DNA of 27,613 nt from Fusobacteriaceae bacterium (GTDB lineage: Bacteria > Fusobacteriota > Fusobacteriia > Fusobacteriales > Fusobacteriaceae): positions 1-27,613 of the forward strand of contig JAFGUR010000162.1 in NCBI GenBank assembly GCA_016938425.1. The letters are read 5' to 3'. The translations under genes and the position numbers were made by a program. Under the pieces are notes generated by a model. The model saw only the letters and a list, made by a program, of their open reading frames with translations, ran no database searches and was not told where the DNA came from. Position 1 is the first letter of the stretch. Each line of letters opens with the position of its first letter. Shown here one piece after another: positions 1-8,031 of the stretch.

Positions 1-9
1 GTTTTCTCT

Positions 10-38
10 TTTAAACTACACTTAATTTATGCTAGAAT
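10..38 (+). promoter_or_regulatory. Predicted promoter of the ftsX operon
   Basis: TTTAAA at 10-15 (4 of 6 to TTGACA) lies 17 bp before TAGAAT at 33-38, which is preceded by TG one base away, an extended -10. Transcription would start near 45, leaving a short leader with a GGTGAG ribosome site at 61-66. It suggests that ftsX begins this transcription unit rather than following ftsE directly. Sequence match only. Confidence 0.5.
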
Positions 39-77
39 AACATGAGAGAATAAATAATTAGGTGAGGGTGAGAGAGT

Positions 78-944
78 TTGAAAAACATATTGAAAGAGAC
101 AAGTCGTTTAATAGATTTTAAAGGGAGAATTTTTGTAATAAATACTTTACTTTTGAGTATTATATTTATACTCCTTAATTTTTTTAACGCATTAAAATAC
201 AATATATTGAATATAGAAAATTATTTAAACAACAATCAACAAATTAGAGTTTTGTTTAAGGAAGATGTATCAGAAGAGACTATAAAACAATTTGAAAATG
301 AACTTATAAAAGATCCAAAGGTAACATATCATGCTTTTGGAGCTAAAGAATTAACAGTAAAGTCTTTAGAAGAAAAAATAAAATTGAATATTGCTGAAAA
401 CAATTCAATAAGAAATCATATGTCTATATTTTTAGGGAATATGAATAATATAAATGACGTTCAAAACTATGTAGACTCTTTAAATAAAAGAGAGTTTACA
501 GAAAGAGTTTTGTTTAATAAGGAATTATTTACGAAAATAATTAATACAAAAAATGTGTTTCATTATTTTCAAACTAGGTTAGTTTATATATTTATAATTC
601 CACTTTATTTACTTATGTATTTACTATTTAGGTTAAATTTTATAAATTATGAAGATGAGCTTTTTATAAAGTATTCTCAAAAACAAAAGGGAACAATGAT
701 ACTGGCACCTTATTATTTGAAAAAGATCATAAATATTTTAGTAGGATGGTGTATATCATATATAATTTTTTCAGTTTTTTACATAAAAATTGAAGGGTTG
801 TTATTTATGCTAAATCCAAATATGAATTTTGTTATTTTTGAAAATATACCTAGAGTATCATTAATATTACCCATCATAATATCAATAGTTTTAGTGTTAG
901 TTGCAGGGTTGTTTGTAAAAAAAAATGGAGGAGCTAAACAATGA
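78..944 (+). CDS. ftsX: Cell division protein FtsX (ABC-transporter-like membrane subunit)
   Basis: A 288-residue membrane protein with the FtsX layout: a short cytoplasmic N-terminus, TM1 at about 18-38, an extracytoplasmic domain at about 45-160, then three TM segments at about 168-187, 214-237 and 260-280. In known systems FtsX pairs with the ATPase FtsE and passes its signal to periplasmic wall-hydrolase regulators such as EnvC through the extracytoplasmic loop. The next gene overlaps this one by 4 bp (ATGA) and encodes an EnvC-like protein, which strongly supports the call. The start is TTG at 78 behind GGTGAG. ftsE is not in the visible 77 upstream bases, which instead look like a promoter. 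The core permease sequence is divergent, so the call rests on topology, loop position and neighbour. Confidence 0.85.
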   Translation: MKNILKETSRLIDFKGRIFVINTLLLSIIFILLNFFNALKYNILNIENYLNNNQQIRVLFKEDVSEETIKQFENELIKDPKVTYHAFGAKELTVKSLEEKIKLNIAENNSIRNHMSIFLGNMNNINDVQNYVDSLNKREFTERVLFNKELFTKIINTKNVFHYFQTRLVYIFIIPLYLLMYLLFRLNFINYEDELFIKYSQKQKGTMILAPYYLKKIINILVGWCISYIIFSVFYIKIEGLLFMLNPNMNFVIFENIPRVSLILPIIISIVLVLVAGLFVKKNGGAKQ

Positions 945-2221
945 AAAAAGTTATAGTATTTTTAATTCTAATAACTTTTATATTATTCCCAGCAACAGTT
1001 AATAGCTTAAAGAAGCAAACTCAAAAAATTGATAGTGATATTAAGAAAAATCAAGAAAATATAAAGGTTGCTAAAAAGCAAGAAACTGAAACTTCAAAAC
1101 AGTTGGAAGAAATTGAAAAAGAACTTAACACAGTTCAAGAAAGTTATTATGAAACTGAAGAAAAATTGGAGAAGGCGCAATATAATTTAAAATATACGGA
1201 AAGTAATATAGTTATAGTTAATCAAGAAATAACTTCTACAAACGAGTATTTTAAGGATACAATATCTAAATACAATGATTATTTATTTGAATCTAAAGAT
1301 TCTGTTTTTTTTGAAGATTATGAAATGAATGATTATTATGATATAGAAGAAATGAAATCAATTTTTGGAAATGCAGTAGAAACTTTAGATAATATAAATA
1401 ATGTAAAAAAAGATATAACTTCTACTAGAGATAAAATATCTAAAGAAAAATTAGAGATTGAAAAACTTAAGAAGGAATTAGCAACTAAAAAAGCTGAGAT
1501 AGAAAGTTTAAAGATAGAAAAAGATAGATTAATAGAGAAACTTAAAAAGGATCAAGTAGCTTATCAAAGCAATATTTCTAATTTAAAGAAACAAAAAGCA
1601 CAAATAGATAAGCAAATAGTTAATATAATTAATGCTGAAATTAAGAAACAAAAGGCTAAGGAGGCTGCAGCTAAGAAAAAAGCAGAAGAAGCAAAAAAAG
1701 CTGCAGCTAAAAAGAAGGCTGAGCAAGAAAAAAAATCAGGAACTACAACAAAAACATCAACAGCAAAAACAAAAACCACTACAACTAAAAAAGAAAACAA
1801 TCAAAATTATAGTAATAAATCTTATTCAACAAAAGAGATTATTAGTAATGTTGGATATCTTTCTTATCCAATGCAAGGAACTACAGTTTATTCTTATGGT
1901 TCTAAAAAACCAGGGGATGTTGTGTCAACAGCTTTAGAAATTAAAGGTACTTTAGGAAAAAGAATTAGTGCAGCAGGAGCAGGGACAGTAATTTATGCAG
2001 GTTCCCTTACAAATCTTGGAAATGTTGTTATAATAAATCATGGTTATGGATTAACATCAACATATGGAAATTTAATTAGTCTTTCAGTAAGTTCAGGCCA
2101 AACAGTAACAAAAGGTCAACAAATAGGAGTACTAGGACTTTCTTCCGATAGAGAACCTATTCTTTATTTTGAAACAAGGATAAGTTCAAAGGCAGTAAAT
2201 CCAGCTATATTTTTAAATTAA
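941..2221 (+). CDS. envC: EnvC-like murein hydrolase activator, degenerate LytM/M23 domain
   Basis: A 426-residue exported protein. It has a signal peptide at about 1-22, long coiled coils at about 24-115 and 150-262 (the second Lys/Ala/Glu-rich), a Thr/Lys/Ser-rich linker at about 263-300, and a C-terminal LytM/M23 fold at about 303-426 with the TVIYAG and NVVIINHG strands. The zinc-site residues of active M23 peptidases appear lost: HxGxD aligns to S329 and E333, the HxH His falls at N377 (YGNL), and the PHLHF pair becomes I407 and Y409 (PILYF). Known EnvC and NlpD proteins also lack these ligands and act by activating amidases. Translation is coupled to ftsX by a 4-bp overlap, with GGAGG upstream. 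I infer an FtsX-controlled amidase activator. No amidase gene is in the window. Confidence 0.85.
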   Translation: MKKVIVFLILITFILFPATVNSLKKQTQKIDSDIKKNQENIKVAKKQETETSKQLEEIEKELNTVQESYYETEEKLEKAQYNLKYTESNIVIVNQEITSTNEYFKDTISKYNDYLFESKDSVFFEDYEMNDYYDIEEMKSIFGNAVETLDNINNVKKDITSTRDKISKEKLEIEKLKKELATKKAEIESLKIEKDRLIEKLKKDQVAYQSNISNLKKQKAQIDKQIVNIINAEIKKQKAKEAAAKKKAEEAKKAAAKKKAEQEKKSGTTTKTSTAKTKTTTTKKENNQNYSNKSYSTKEIISNVGYLSYPMQGTTVYSYGSKKPGDVVSTALEIKGTLGKRISAAGAGTVIYAGSLTNLGNVVIINHGYGLTSTYGNLISLSVSSGQTVTKGQQIGVLGLSSDREPILYFETRISSKAVNPAIFLN

Positions 2222-2239
2222 AAATTGGGGTGAAAACTC

Positions 2240-3040
2240 ATGAAAAAAGCCATTATAATTTACAATAGAACAAAATCAGAAGCTTTTGAATTTTATAAAC
2301 AAACAAAATCATTTTTAGAAGAAAAAGGTGTAGAACTTTTAGAAGATAAGCAGATTTCTCTAGCTGACTTTATGATTGTTTTGGGAGGAGATGGGACACT
2401 TCTTGCTGCAAGTAAAAGAGTAACTCATTATGATATACCTATAATAGCTATAAATTTGGGAAGTTTAGGTTTTTTAACTGAAATAAGAAAAGAAGAGGCT
2501 TTTGAGATAATAGAAAAATTTTTAAATGGGAATTATCAATTTGAAAATAGAAAATTCTTAGAAATTTCTTTAAATAATGAAAAATATTACTGTTTAAACG
2601 AAGTAGTCCTTTCTAAAGGAGGGCTAAATATGAGAATGGTTTCTATGAATCTTTATGCAGATGATATTTTTGTTAATAATTATAAAGCTGATGGAGTTAT
2701 AATTTCAACACCGACAGGTTCTACAGCATATTCTTTATCAGCAGGTGGGCCAATAATAAATCCAAATCTAAATTTAATGACGATTACTCCAATAGCTCCA
2801 CATACCTTGAGTGCAAGACCTATTATTGTTGATGGTTATACCAAATTAGGGATAGAATCAACAGATAGAGATAGAGAATTACATTTAATATTAGATGGAC
2901 AAGTGAATTTGACAATGACAGAAAATGATTCATTAGAAATAAAAATGTCTCAAAAAAATTTAATATTAGTAAAACCAGAAAGTAGAAATTATTATCAAAT
3001 TTTAAGAGAAAAATTGAAGTGGGGAGATAATTTATGCTAA
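2240..3040 (+). CDS. nadK: NAD kinase
   Basis: A 266-residue cytoplasmic enzyme that phosphorylates NAD to NADP. The family motifs are intact: GGDGT at 49-53 (phosphate-donor and metal loop), NLGSLGF at 72-78, NEVV at 120-123, the long TPTGSTAYSLSAGGP block at about 157-171, and the TPIAPHTLSARP segment at about 183-194, followed by LDGQ. The length is normal for bacterial NadK. The start follows a GGGGTG ribosome site, 18 bases after the EnvC-like gene. The 3' end overlaps recN by 7 bp, a pairing common in low-GC bacteria. Nothing in the sequence looks damaged. Confidence 0.95.
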   Translation: MKKAIIIYNRTKSEAFEFYKQTKSFLEEKGVELLEDKQISLADFMIVLGGDGTLLAASKRVTHYDIPIIAINLGSLGFLTEIRKEEAFEIIEKFLNGNYQFENRKFLEISLNNEKYYCLNEVVLSKGGLNMRMVSMNLYADDIFVNNYKADGVIISTPTGSTAYSLSAGGPIINPNLNLMTITPIAPHTLSARPIIVDGYTKLGIESTDRDRELHLILDGQVNLTMTENDSLEIKMSQKNLILVKPESRNYYQILREKLKWGDNLC

Positions 3041-4695
3041 GAGAGTTAACAATAGAAAATTTAGCAATAATAGAAAAATTAAATTTGGAATTTTCTAACT
3101 CATTAGTTGCATTGACAGGAGAAACAGGGGCAGGAAAATCTATAATACTTAATGGGATAAATTTATTAATCGGAGAAAAAGCTTTTGTTGAAATGATTAG
3201 AGATGGAGAAGACTATTTACTTGCTCAAGGAGTTTTTGATGTATCAGAAAATCAAATAGAAGCTTTAAATGAAATGGGAATTGATGTAGAGGATAATGAA
3301 ATAATTGTTCAAAGAAAGTTTGAAAGAAGTGGAAAGGGTAAGGCTCTGGTAAATGGTAGAAGAGTTCCTCTTAGTACTTTAAAAGAAGTAATGGGAACAT
3401 TAGTTGATTTGGTAGGGCAACATAGTCACCAATTACTTTTAAATTCTAAGTATCACATTCAACTTATAGATAAGTTTTTAGATGATAAAGGGATTATTGT
3501 AAAAAAAGAACTTGAAGAAATAGTTTCAAAGTATTCAAAGGTTAATAAAGAAATAAATGAAATAGAAGAGCTTAGAAAAGAATACCAAGATAAAAAAGAA
3601 CTTTATGAGTTTCAAGTTAAAGATATCGAAAGTTTAGACCTTAAAGGTCAAGAAGATGAAGAACTTGAAGAAGAATATAAGAAATTATTTAATGCAGGTA
3701 AAATAACAGAAAATTTAGGAAATTCTTTTATGATTTTAAAAGAAGGAGAAATTAATGCTTTAAACATAATTTCTACTGCACAAAAAAATTTGCAAAATAT
3801 TTCTAAATTTGGAAAAGAATATGAAGAATTGTCTGAAAGAATAGATAGAATTTATTATGATATTCAGGATTTGGCTTCACTAGTGAATGATTCTTTAGAT
3901 GATGTAGAAAGTGATGATTATAGACTAAATTTTATTGTTGATAGATTAGACAAAATAAATTCTTTGAAAAAAAAATATGGGAATTCTATAGAAGAAATTT
4001 TATCTTATAAAGATGAAATTAAAAATAAACTTAATTCTTTAGATGAAAATAATTTTGAAGAAGGAAAATTAAAAAAAGATTTAGAGAAGATTGTTTTGGA
4101 GTATGAAAATAAAAGTGAAGAACTATCTAATGCAAGGAAAAAAATTGCCGAAAATATAGAGAGGCTACTTCAAGAAGAATTAGCAGATTTAAATATGCCA
4201 TCTGCAAAATTTAAAGTTTTTTTTAATAAAGAGGAAAAATTAAGTAGAAATGGTAAAGATATAGTAGAATTTTTAATCGCAACTAATGTAGGTCAAGATT
4301 ATAAAACTTTAGTTAAAATAGCTTCTGGTGGAGAAATTAGTAGGATAATGCTTGCTTTAAAAGCTATATTTTCGAAAGTAGACAATATTCCTATATTAAT
4401 TTTTGATGAAATTGATGTTGGAGTTGGTGGAGAGACAGTAAGAAAAATAGCACAAAAACTTAAAGAAATAGGTAAAAATGCTCAAGTTATTTGTATAACT
4501 CATTCACCACAGATTGCGGCAAAGGCAGAACAACAGTTTTTCATAGAGAAAAAATTTTTTGAAGATACAACAGTGACATCAGTAAAAGAGCTTAATGAAA
4601 AAGAAAGAATTAATGAAATAGGAAGAATGCTTGCAGGAGAGAATTTAACAGATACGGTTTTAAACCATGCCCACGAACTTTTAAAGGAGGATTAA
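3034..4695 (+). CDS. recN: DNA repair protein RecN (SMC-like ATPase)
   Basis: A 553-residue SMC-family protein for double-strand-break repair. It has a Walker A motif GETGAGKS at 29-36, the GQHSHQ segment at 128-133, a long central coiled-coil region (about 150-390, Glu/Lys/Leu-rich), an ABC signature SGGE at 431-434 and a Walker B ILIFDE at about 454-459, followed by the D-loop and the switch ITHSPQIAA. The order and length match RecN rather than SMC or Rad50, which are longer. It overlaps nadK by 7 bp and is followed after 4 bases by the first CheX-like gene, whose AGGAGG ribosome site lies inside the recN 3' end, so the genes are probably co-translated. Confidence 0.95.
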   Translation: MLRELTIENLAIIEKLNLEFSNSLVALTGETGAGKSIILNGINLLIGEKAFVEMIRDGEDYLLAQGVFDVSENQIEALNEMGIDVEDNEIIVQRKFERSGKGKALVNGRRVPLSTLKEVMGTLVDLVGQHSHQLLLNSKYHIQLIDKFLDDKGIIVKKELEEIVSKYSKVNKEINEIEELRKEYQDKKELYEFQVKDIESLDLKGQEDEELEEEYKKLFNAGKITENLGNSFMILKEGEINALNIISTAQKNLQNISKFGKEYEELSERIDRIYYDIQDLASLVNDSLDDVESDDYRLNFIVDRLDKINSLKKKYGNSIEEILSYKDEIKNKLNSLDENNFEEGKLKKDLEKIVLEYENKSEELSNARKKIAENIERLLQEELADLNMPSAKFKVFFNKEEKLSRNGKDIVEFLIATNVGQDYKTLVKIASGGEISRIMLALKAIFSKVDNIPILIFDEIDVGVGGETVRKIAQKLKEIGKNAQVICITHSPQIAAKAEQQFFIEKKFFEDTTVTSVKELNEKERINEIGRMLAGENLTDTVLNHAHELLKED

Positions 4696-4699
4696 TATT

Positions 4700-5182
4700 A
4701 TGTCTAGATTACTTTATGAAAGAATTATTAATGATGCTATTAAAGAAACATCAAGAAAGATTTTTGGAAAAGTTCCTGAAATAACAAAAATAGGAGAGAC
4801 AAAATCTCCAATATCAGTGGAATCTTTTAATGTTATTTTGGGAATAGTTGGAGATATAACAGGGCAAATAATCTTTAATTTTAAAGGCGAATCGCCACAA
4901 AAAATTGTTTCAAAACTTTTAAATAGAGATTTGAAAAATGAAGAAGAGCTTCAAATTAGTGGAATAGCAGAATTTGCTAATATCTTATCCGGTAATGCTG
5001 TTACAGATTTGTTTGAAGAAACAAAGGCAAAAATAGATATAACACCTCCCTCTATTATATTAGGAAACCATATAGTGCTTTCTACAGTTATTCATGATAT
5101 ATCTGAATTTTCCCTTAATTTAGCAGAAATGGGAGATATTACAATGTATATAGCTATAAAAGAAAAAAGTGATAATAATTAA
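4700..5182 (+). CDS. CheX-type CheY-P phosphatase-like protein (copy 1)
   Basis: A 160-residue cytoplasmic protein of the CheC/CheX fold. The defining helix motif ExxN is present once, at E91 and N94 (AEFANILSGNA), as in CheX; CheC carries two such motifs. Known CheX proteins dephosphorylate CheY-P in chemotaxis. The strand pattern before it (VILGIVGDITGQIIF, about 45-59) matches the family. It starts 4 bases after recN behind AGGAGG and precedes a second, diverged copy with the E and N at the same residue numbers. No CheY or CheA is nearby. It could act on another response regulator or only sense a ligand; the phosphatase role is inferred from the motif. Confidence 0.8.
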   Translation: MSRLLYERIINDAIKETSRKIFGKVPEITKIGETKSPISVESFNVILGIVGDITGQIIFNFKGESPQKIVSKLLNRDLKNEEELQISGIAEFANILSGNAVTDLFEETKAKIDITPPSIILGNHIVLSTVIHDISEFSLNLAEMGDITMYIAIKEKSDNN

Positions 5183-5196
5183 GAGGAGGTTAAAAC

Positions 5197-5658
5197 ATGA
5201 ATGTTGAATATATAAATCCATTTACACATGCAACTTTTGAAGTACTTTCGATGTTTGGTTCTTTAGATCCAAAGGTTGGGAAACCTGCTGTTAAGGATGA
5301 TGCTCTTGTAAGTACAGGAGTAGTAGTGGTAGTAGGAATTATTGGAGAGGTAAAAGGACAAGTAGCCTATACTTTTACAGAAGATACAGCTAAAGCCATA
5401 GCATCTGCTATGATGATGGGGATGCCAGTAGATGTTTTTGATGAAATGGCAAAATCAGCAGTTTCTGAACTTGCTAATATGATTAGTGGTCATGCAAGTA
5501 CAGCAATAGCAGCAAAAGGATTTACTATTGATATAGCTCCTCCAACATTAGTAACAGGAGAAAATGTTAGAATAGCTACCAATGTTAAGAAAAACTTAGT
5601 GATTCCTATAGAGTCTACAGCAGGTGTAGTTAATGTATGGGTGTCATTGGAAGGTTAA
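5197..5658 (+). CDS. cheX: CheX-type CheY-P phosphatase-like protein (copy 2)
   Basis: A 153-residue protein and the more typical CheX of the pair. It has a glycine- and valine-rich strand region VVVVVGIIGEVKGQVAYTF at about 42-60, then the ExxN helix with E91 and N94 (SELANMISGHA), and a C-terminal strand segment ending VNVWVSLEG. In Thermotoga and spirochaete CheX the equivalent Glu and Asn carry out CheY-P dephosphorylation. It lies 14 bases after copy 1 with an AGAGGAGGT ribosome site, in the same operon. CheX is known to dimerise, so the two copies might form a heterodimer; that is speculation. Confidence 0.87.
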   Translation: MNVEYINPFTHATFEVLSMFGSLDPKVGKPAVKDDALVSTGVVVVVGIIGEVKGQVAYTFTEDTAKAIASAMMMGMPVDVFDEMAKSAVSELANMISGHASTAIAAKGFTIDIAPPTLVTGENVRIATNVKKNLVIPIESTAGVVNVWVSLEG

Positions 5659-5663
5659 AATTA

Positions 5664-6518
5664 ATGAATAATGAAGATTTAATTGAAATGTATTTAGAAA
5701 AACTTATTGATTCAGAAAAGTCTAAAACACTTTGTGAAGCTATTATAAATGATTTAAATACATTTAGAGAATTTATTTTGGAGAAAAAATTTATTGATGT
5801 TGATAGAGAAAATTTGATAAAATTTGTAGAGTATTTAAAAGACAATTTTTCAAATAATACAGTTATAAAAAAATTAAATAGTTGTAGAGCTTTTTTTTCT
5901 TATTTAAACGAAAAAGGTTTTATTAATGAAAATATTTTGAAAGAAATAAAAAATTTGAAGAAAAGTTTTAGTATTCCAGAAGTACTTACTTATGAAGAGT
6001 TAGAGATTTTATTAAGTTCATGTGAAACTAGCGATAAAGGGTTAAGAGATAAATTAGTGATAAGTTTAATGGTTGCCACAGGAATGCAATTGAATAAAAT
6101 TTTAGAATTAGAAACTTCAAGTGTTGATGAAAATATTATTATTTTTGAAAAAAATAATAAAAAATACATTATAAAAGTTGAGGAAAATCTAAGAAATATT
6201 ATTGCTTCATATAAAAATAGTAAGATATGTGGTAAAAATAAATTATTTGAGGGCTTATCAAGACAGAATTTTTTTGCTAGAATAAAGAAGTGTCAAGAAA
6301 AAGCAGGGATTAAGAAAAAAATAAATCCTGCAATGTTACGCAATACTTCTTTATTCAATTTTATTGAAGAAGGAGTATCAGTAAAAGAGCTTAAAGAAAA
6401 ATTAGATTATGTTAATATTGGTTCTACTGGGATTTATAAAGTAAGAAATAAGAGTGATATTAAGAGAATCTATGAAAAAATAGGTATAGGAGACTGGGAT
6501 GTTTCAGAATTTAATTAA
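5664..6518 (+). CDS. Tyrosine recombinase (XerC/D-like) with degenerate active site
   Basis: 284 residues from the ATG at 5664, which has GGAAGG 9 bases upstream. An in-frame ATG at 5637 would overlap the preceding gene by 22 bases and is less likely. The N-terminal SAM-like core-binding domain covers about 1-95 and the catalytic fold about 105-275. The active site looks eroded: the first catalytic Arg (GLR in Xer) is Q142, the HxxR His is A223 while its Arg R226 is kept, the third-box His/Trp position is Y249, and the nucleophile Tyr is probably Y258 (TGIYKV). Known Xer proteins resolve chromosome dimers at dif. This one may be inactive, regulatory or decaying. It overlaps the TPR gene by 20 bp, and no mobile-element borders flank it. 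Confidence 0.75.
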   Translation: MNNEDLIEMYLEKLIDSEKSKTLCEAIINDLNTFREFILEKKFIDVDRENLIKFVEYLKDNFSNNTVIKKLNSCRAFFSYLNEKGFINENILKEIKNLKKSFSIPEVLTYEELEILLSSCETSDKGLRDKLVISLMVATGMQLNKILELETSSVDENIIIFEKNNKKYIIKVEENLRNIIASYKNSKICGKNKLFEGLSRQNFFARIKKCQEKAGIKKKINPAMLRNTSLFNFIEEGVSVKELKEKLDYVNIGSTGIYKVRNKSDIKRIYEKIGIGDWDVSEFN

Positions 6519-6969
6519 TGACTTAGGAAGAGAGTATGAATCATTTAAAAAAGTCTTTAGAACAGGGAAGTTAGCAGATGCTTATGCAGAGTTAAATGGA
6601 TTTAACGATGATAAAAGTAATTTACTAAAAGCTTTTGTGCTAATACTTTTAAAAAAAACAGGGAAAGCATTAGAATATTTGGGGAAATTAGATGCTTCTA
6701 AAATTGATTTTATTGAGAAAGATATATATTTTGAGCTTATGGGATTTTGTTATAATGAAGAGCATAACAAGCTAGAGGCTACTAAATATTATCTAAAATC
6801 TTTAGAAATTAATCCGGATAATTTTTATTCTAGGTATAATTTAACTAATATATACTTGGAAAATAAAAATTATAAAAATGCATATCAGAATCTTTTGATA
6901 TTAAATGAAATGGAACCTGAAGATAAGGCAATAATTACAAATTTAGAAAAGGTAAAAAAATTTATTTGA
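6499..6969 (+). CDS. TPR-repeat protein
   Basis: A 156-residue soluble protein without signal peptide. At least two tetratricopeptide repeats are readable in the C-terminal half (about residues 78-145), seen as Y-x-x-x-G/N spacing and the repeat ends SLEINPDN and LNEMEPEDK. The N-terminal half is helical and probably contains weaker repeats. TPRs bind proteins, so a scaffold or adaptor role is likely, but the partner is unknown. The start is inside the recombinase-like gene (20-bp overlap) behind GGAGA. It is the last gene of the operon; the terminator stem begins in its stop codon. Confidence 0.8.
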   Translation: MFQNLINDLGREYESFKKVFRTGKLADAYAELNGFNDDKSNLLKAFVLILLKKTGKALEYLGKLDASKIDFIEKDIYFELMGFCYNEEHNKLEATKYYLKSLEINPDNFYSRYNLTNIYLENKNYKNAYQNLLILNEMEPEDKAIITNLEKVKKFI

Positions 6970-6993
6970 GGCTAATAAGCCTCTTTTAATTTT
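6968..6993 (+). terminator. Rho-independent terminator of the ftsX-TPR operon
   Basis: GAGGCT (6968-6973), loop AATA and AGCCTC (6978-6983) form a 6-bp stem followed by TTTTAATTTT. The stem starts inside the TGA stop codon of the TPR gene. Confidence 0.8.
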
Positions 6994-7029
6994 ACTTATA
7001 AAATATAATTTTAGAAATTAGCTAAAGTA

Positions 7030-7058
7030 TTGTCAAAAAAAAATTATCATGGTAAAAT
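7030..7058 (+). promoter_or_regulatory. Predicted promoter of era
   Basis: TTGTCA (7030-7035) and TAAAAT (7053-7058) are separated by 17 bp, a good vegetative sigma match. It sits just after the preceding operon terminator, 30 bases before the era start. Confidence 0.75.
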
Positions 7059-7088
7059 ATCAGACAGTATGAAAAAAAAGGAGATATA

Positions 7089-7988
7089 ATGAAATCAGGA
7101 TTTGTGGCTATGGTAGGACGTCCTAATGTAGGAAAATCTACTTTAACTAATAGACTTTGTGAAGAAAAAGTAGCAATAGTTTCAGATAAAGCAGGGACAA
7201 CACGTGATAGTATAAAAGGAATTTTAACAAAAGGAGAAACTCAATATGTTTTTATTGATACTCCAGGAATACATAAACCTAAGCATTTATTGGGTGAACA
7301 CATGACGAATACAGCAATTAGAACTTTAAAGGAAGTTGATTGTATACTTTTTATTTTAGATGGGACTCAGGAAATTAGTACTGGGGATCAATATGTTATG
7401 GAAAGAATAGTAGAAGCAGGAAATACTCCTAGAATTGCAGTTGTAAATAAAAGTGATTTATTTTCAGATGAAGAGTATTCAGCAAAACTTCAAGAAATTA
7501 AAGAAAAATTAGGAGAATTTAATGATGTAATTATGCTTTCTTCACAATTTGGATTTGGAGTAGAAAGATTACTTAATTCTTTAAAAGAGTATATGATTGA
7601 CGATTGTTGGTACTATCCAGAAGATATGTATACAGATATGCCTGTTTATAAAATAATAGGTGAAATAGTAAGAGAAAAATTATTAGAAAGAACAAAAGAC
7701 GAAATACCTCATTCTATTGCTATCGAAATTATTAATGTAAATAAAAGAGATGAAGGGCAAAAAGATAAATTTGATGTAAATATTTATGTAGAAAGAGAGT
7801 CTCAAAAAGGAATTATTATAGGAAAAGGTGGGAGACTTTTAAAAGAAGTTGGAACTGAAGCCAGAAAAGATATAGAAAGACTTTTAGATAGAACAATTTA
7901 TCTTAATCTTTGGGTAAAAGTTAAGGATAAATGGAGAAAGAAAAAACCGTTTTTAAAAGAGCTAGGGTATTATTTAGATGAAGAATAA
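7089..7988 (+). CDS. era: GTPase Era (30S ribosome assembly)
   Basis: A 299-residue GTPase that binds 16S rRNA and assists small-subunit maturation. Its G domain has G1 GRPNVGKS at 10-17, G3 DTPG at 57-60 and G4 NKSD at 120-123. The C-terminal KH domain shows the GKGG loop (IIIGKGGRLLKEVG, about 240-253) and ends with the usual Era tail rich in Lys and Arg. Length and order are those of standard Era. AAGGAGAT is positioned well for the ATG. It has its own promoter and terminator here, so it is monocistronic, unlike the ybeY-era arrangement found in many firmicutes. Confidence 0.97.
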   Translation: MKSGFVAMVGRPNVGKSTLTNRLCEEKVAIVSDKAGTTRDSIKGILTKGETQYVFIDTPGIHKPKHLLGEHMTNTAIRTLKEVDCILFILDGTQEISTGDQYVMERIVEAGNTPRIAVVNKSDLFSDEEYSAKLQEIKEKLGEFNDVIMLSSQFGFGVERLLNSLKEYMIDDCWYYPEDMYTDMPVYKIIGEIVREKLLERTKDEIPHSIAIEIINVNKRDEGQKDKFDVNIYVERESQKGIIIGKGGRLLKEVGTEARKDIERLLDRTIYLNLWVKVKDKWRKKKPFLKELGYYLDEE

Positions 7989-8017
7989 AAAGTTGGGTCT
8001 CCCAACTTTTTTTATTT
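7988..8017 (+). terminator. Terminator of era, probably once bidirectional
   Basis: A 10-bp stem, AAAAGTTGGG (7988-7997) with CCCAACTTTT (8001-8010), loop TCT, then more T. The A-rich 5' arm would give a T-tract on the other strand, so it may originally also have ended the convergent lipoprotein gene. Element A now lies between it and that gene. Confidence 0.85.
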
Positions 8018-8031
8018 AGTAAATTCTAATT

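Noticed and set aside
1..45. 3' end of an upstream coding gene
   Set aside because: One frame is open from base 1 to a TGA at 43-45, but its 14 residues match nothing I know and overlap the ftsX promoter; it cannot be decided from this window.
1564..1800. Minus-strand open frame inside the EnvC-like gene
   Set aside because: It is the complement of the Lys/Ala-rich coiled coil, with low-complexity Phe/Val/Ala sequence and no ribosome site.
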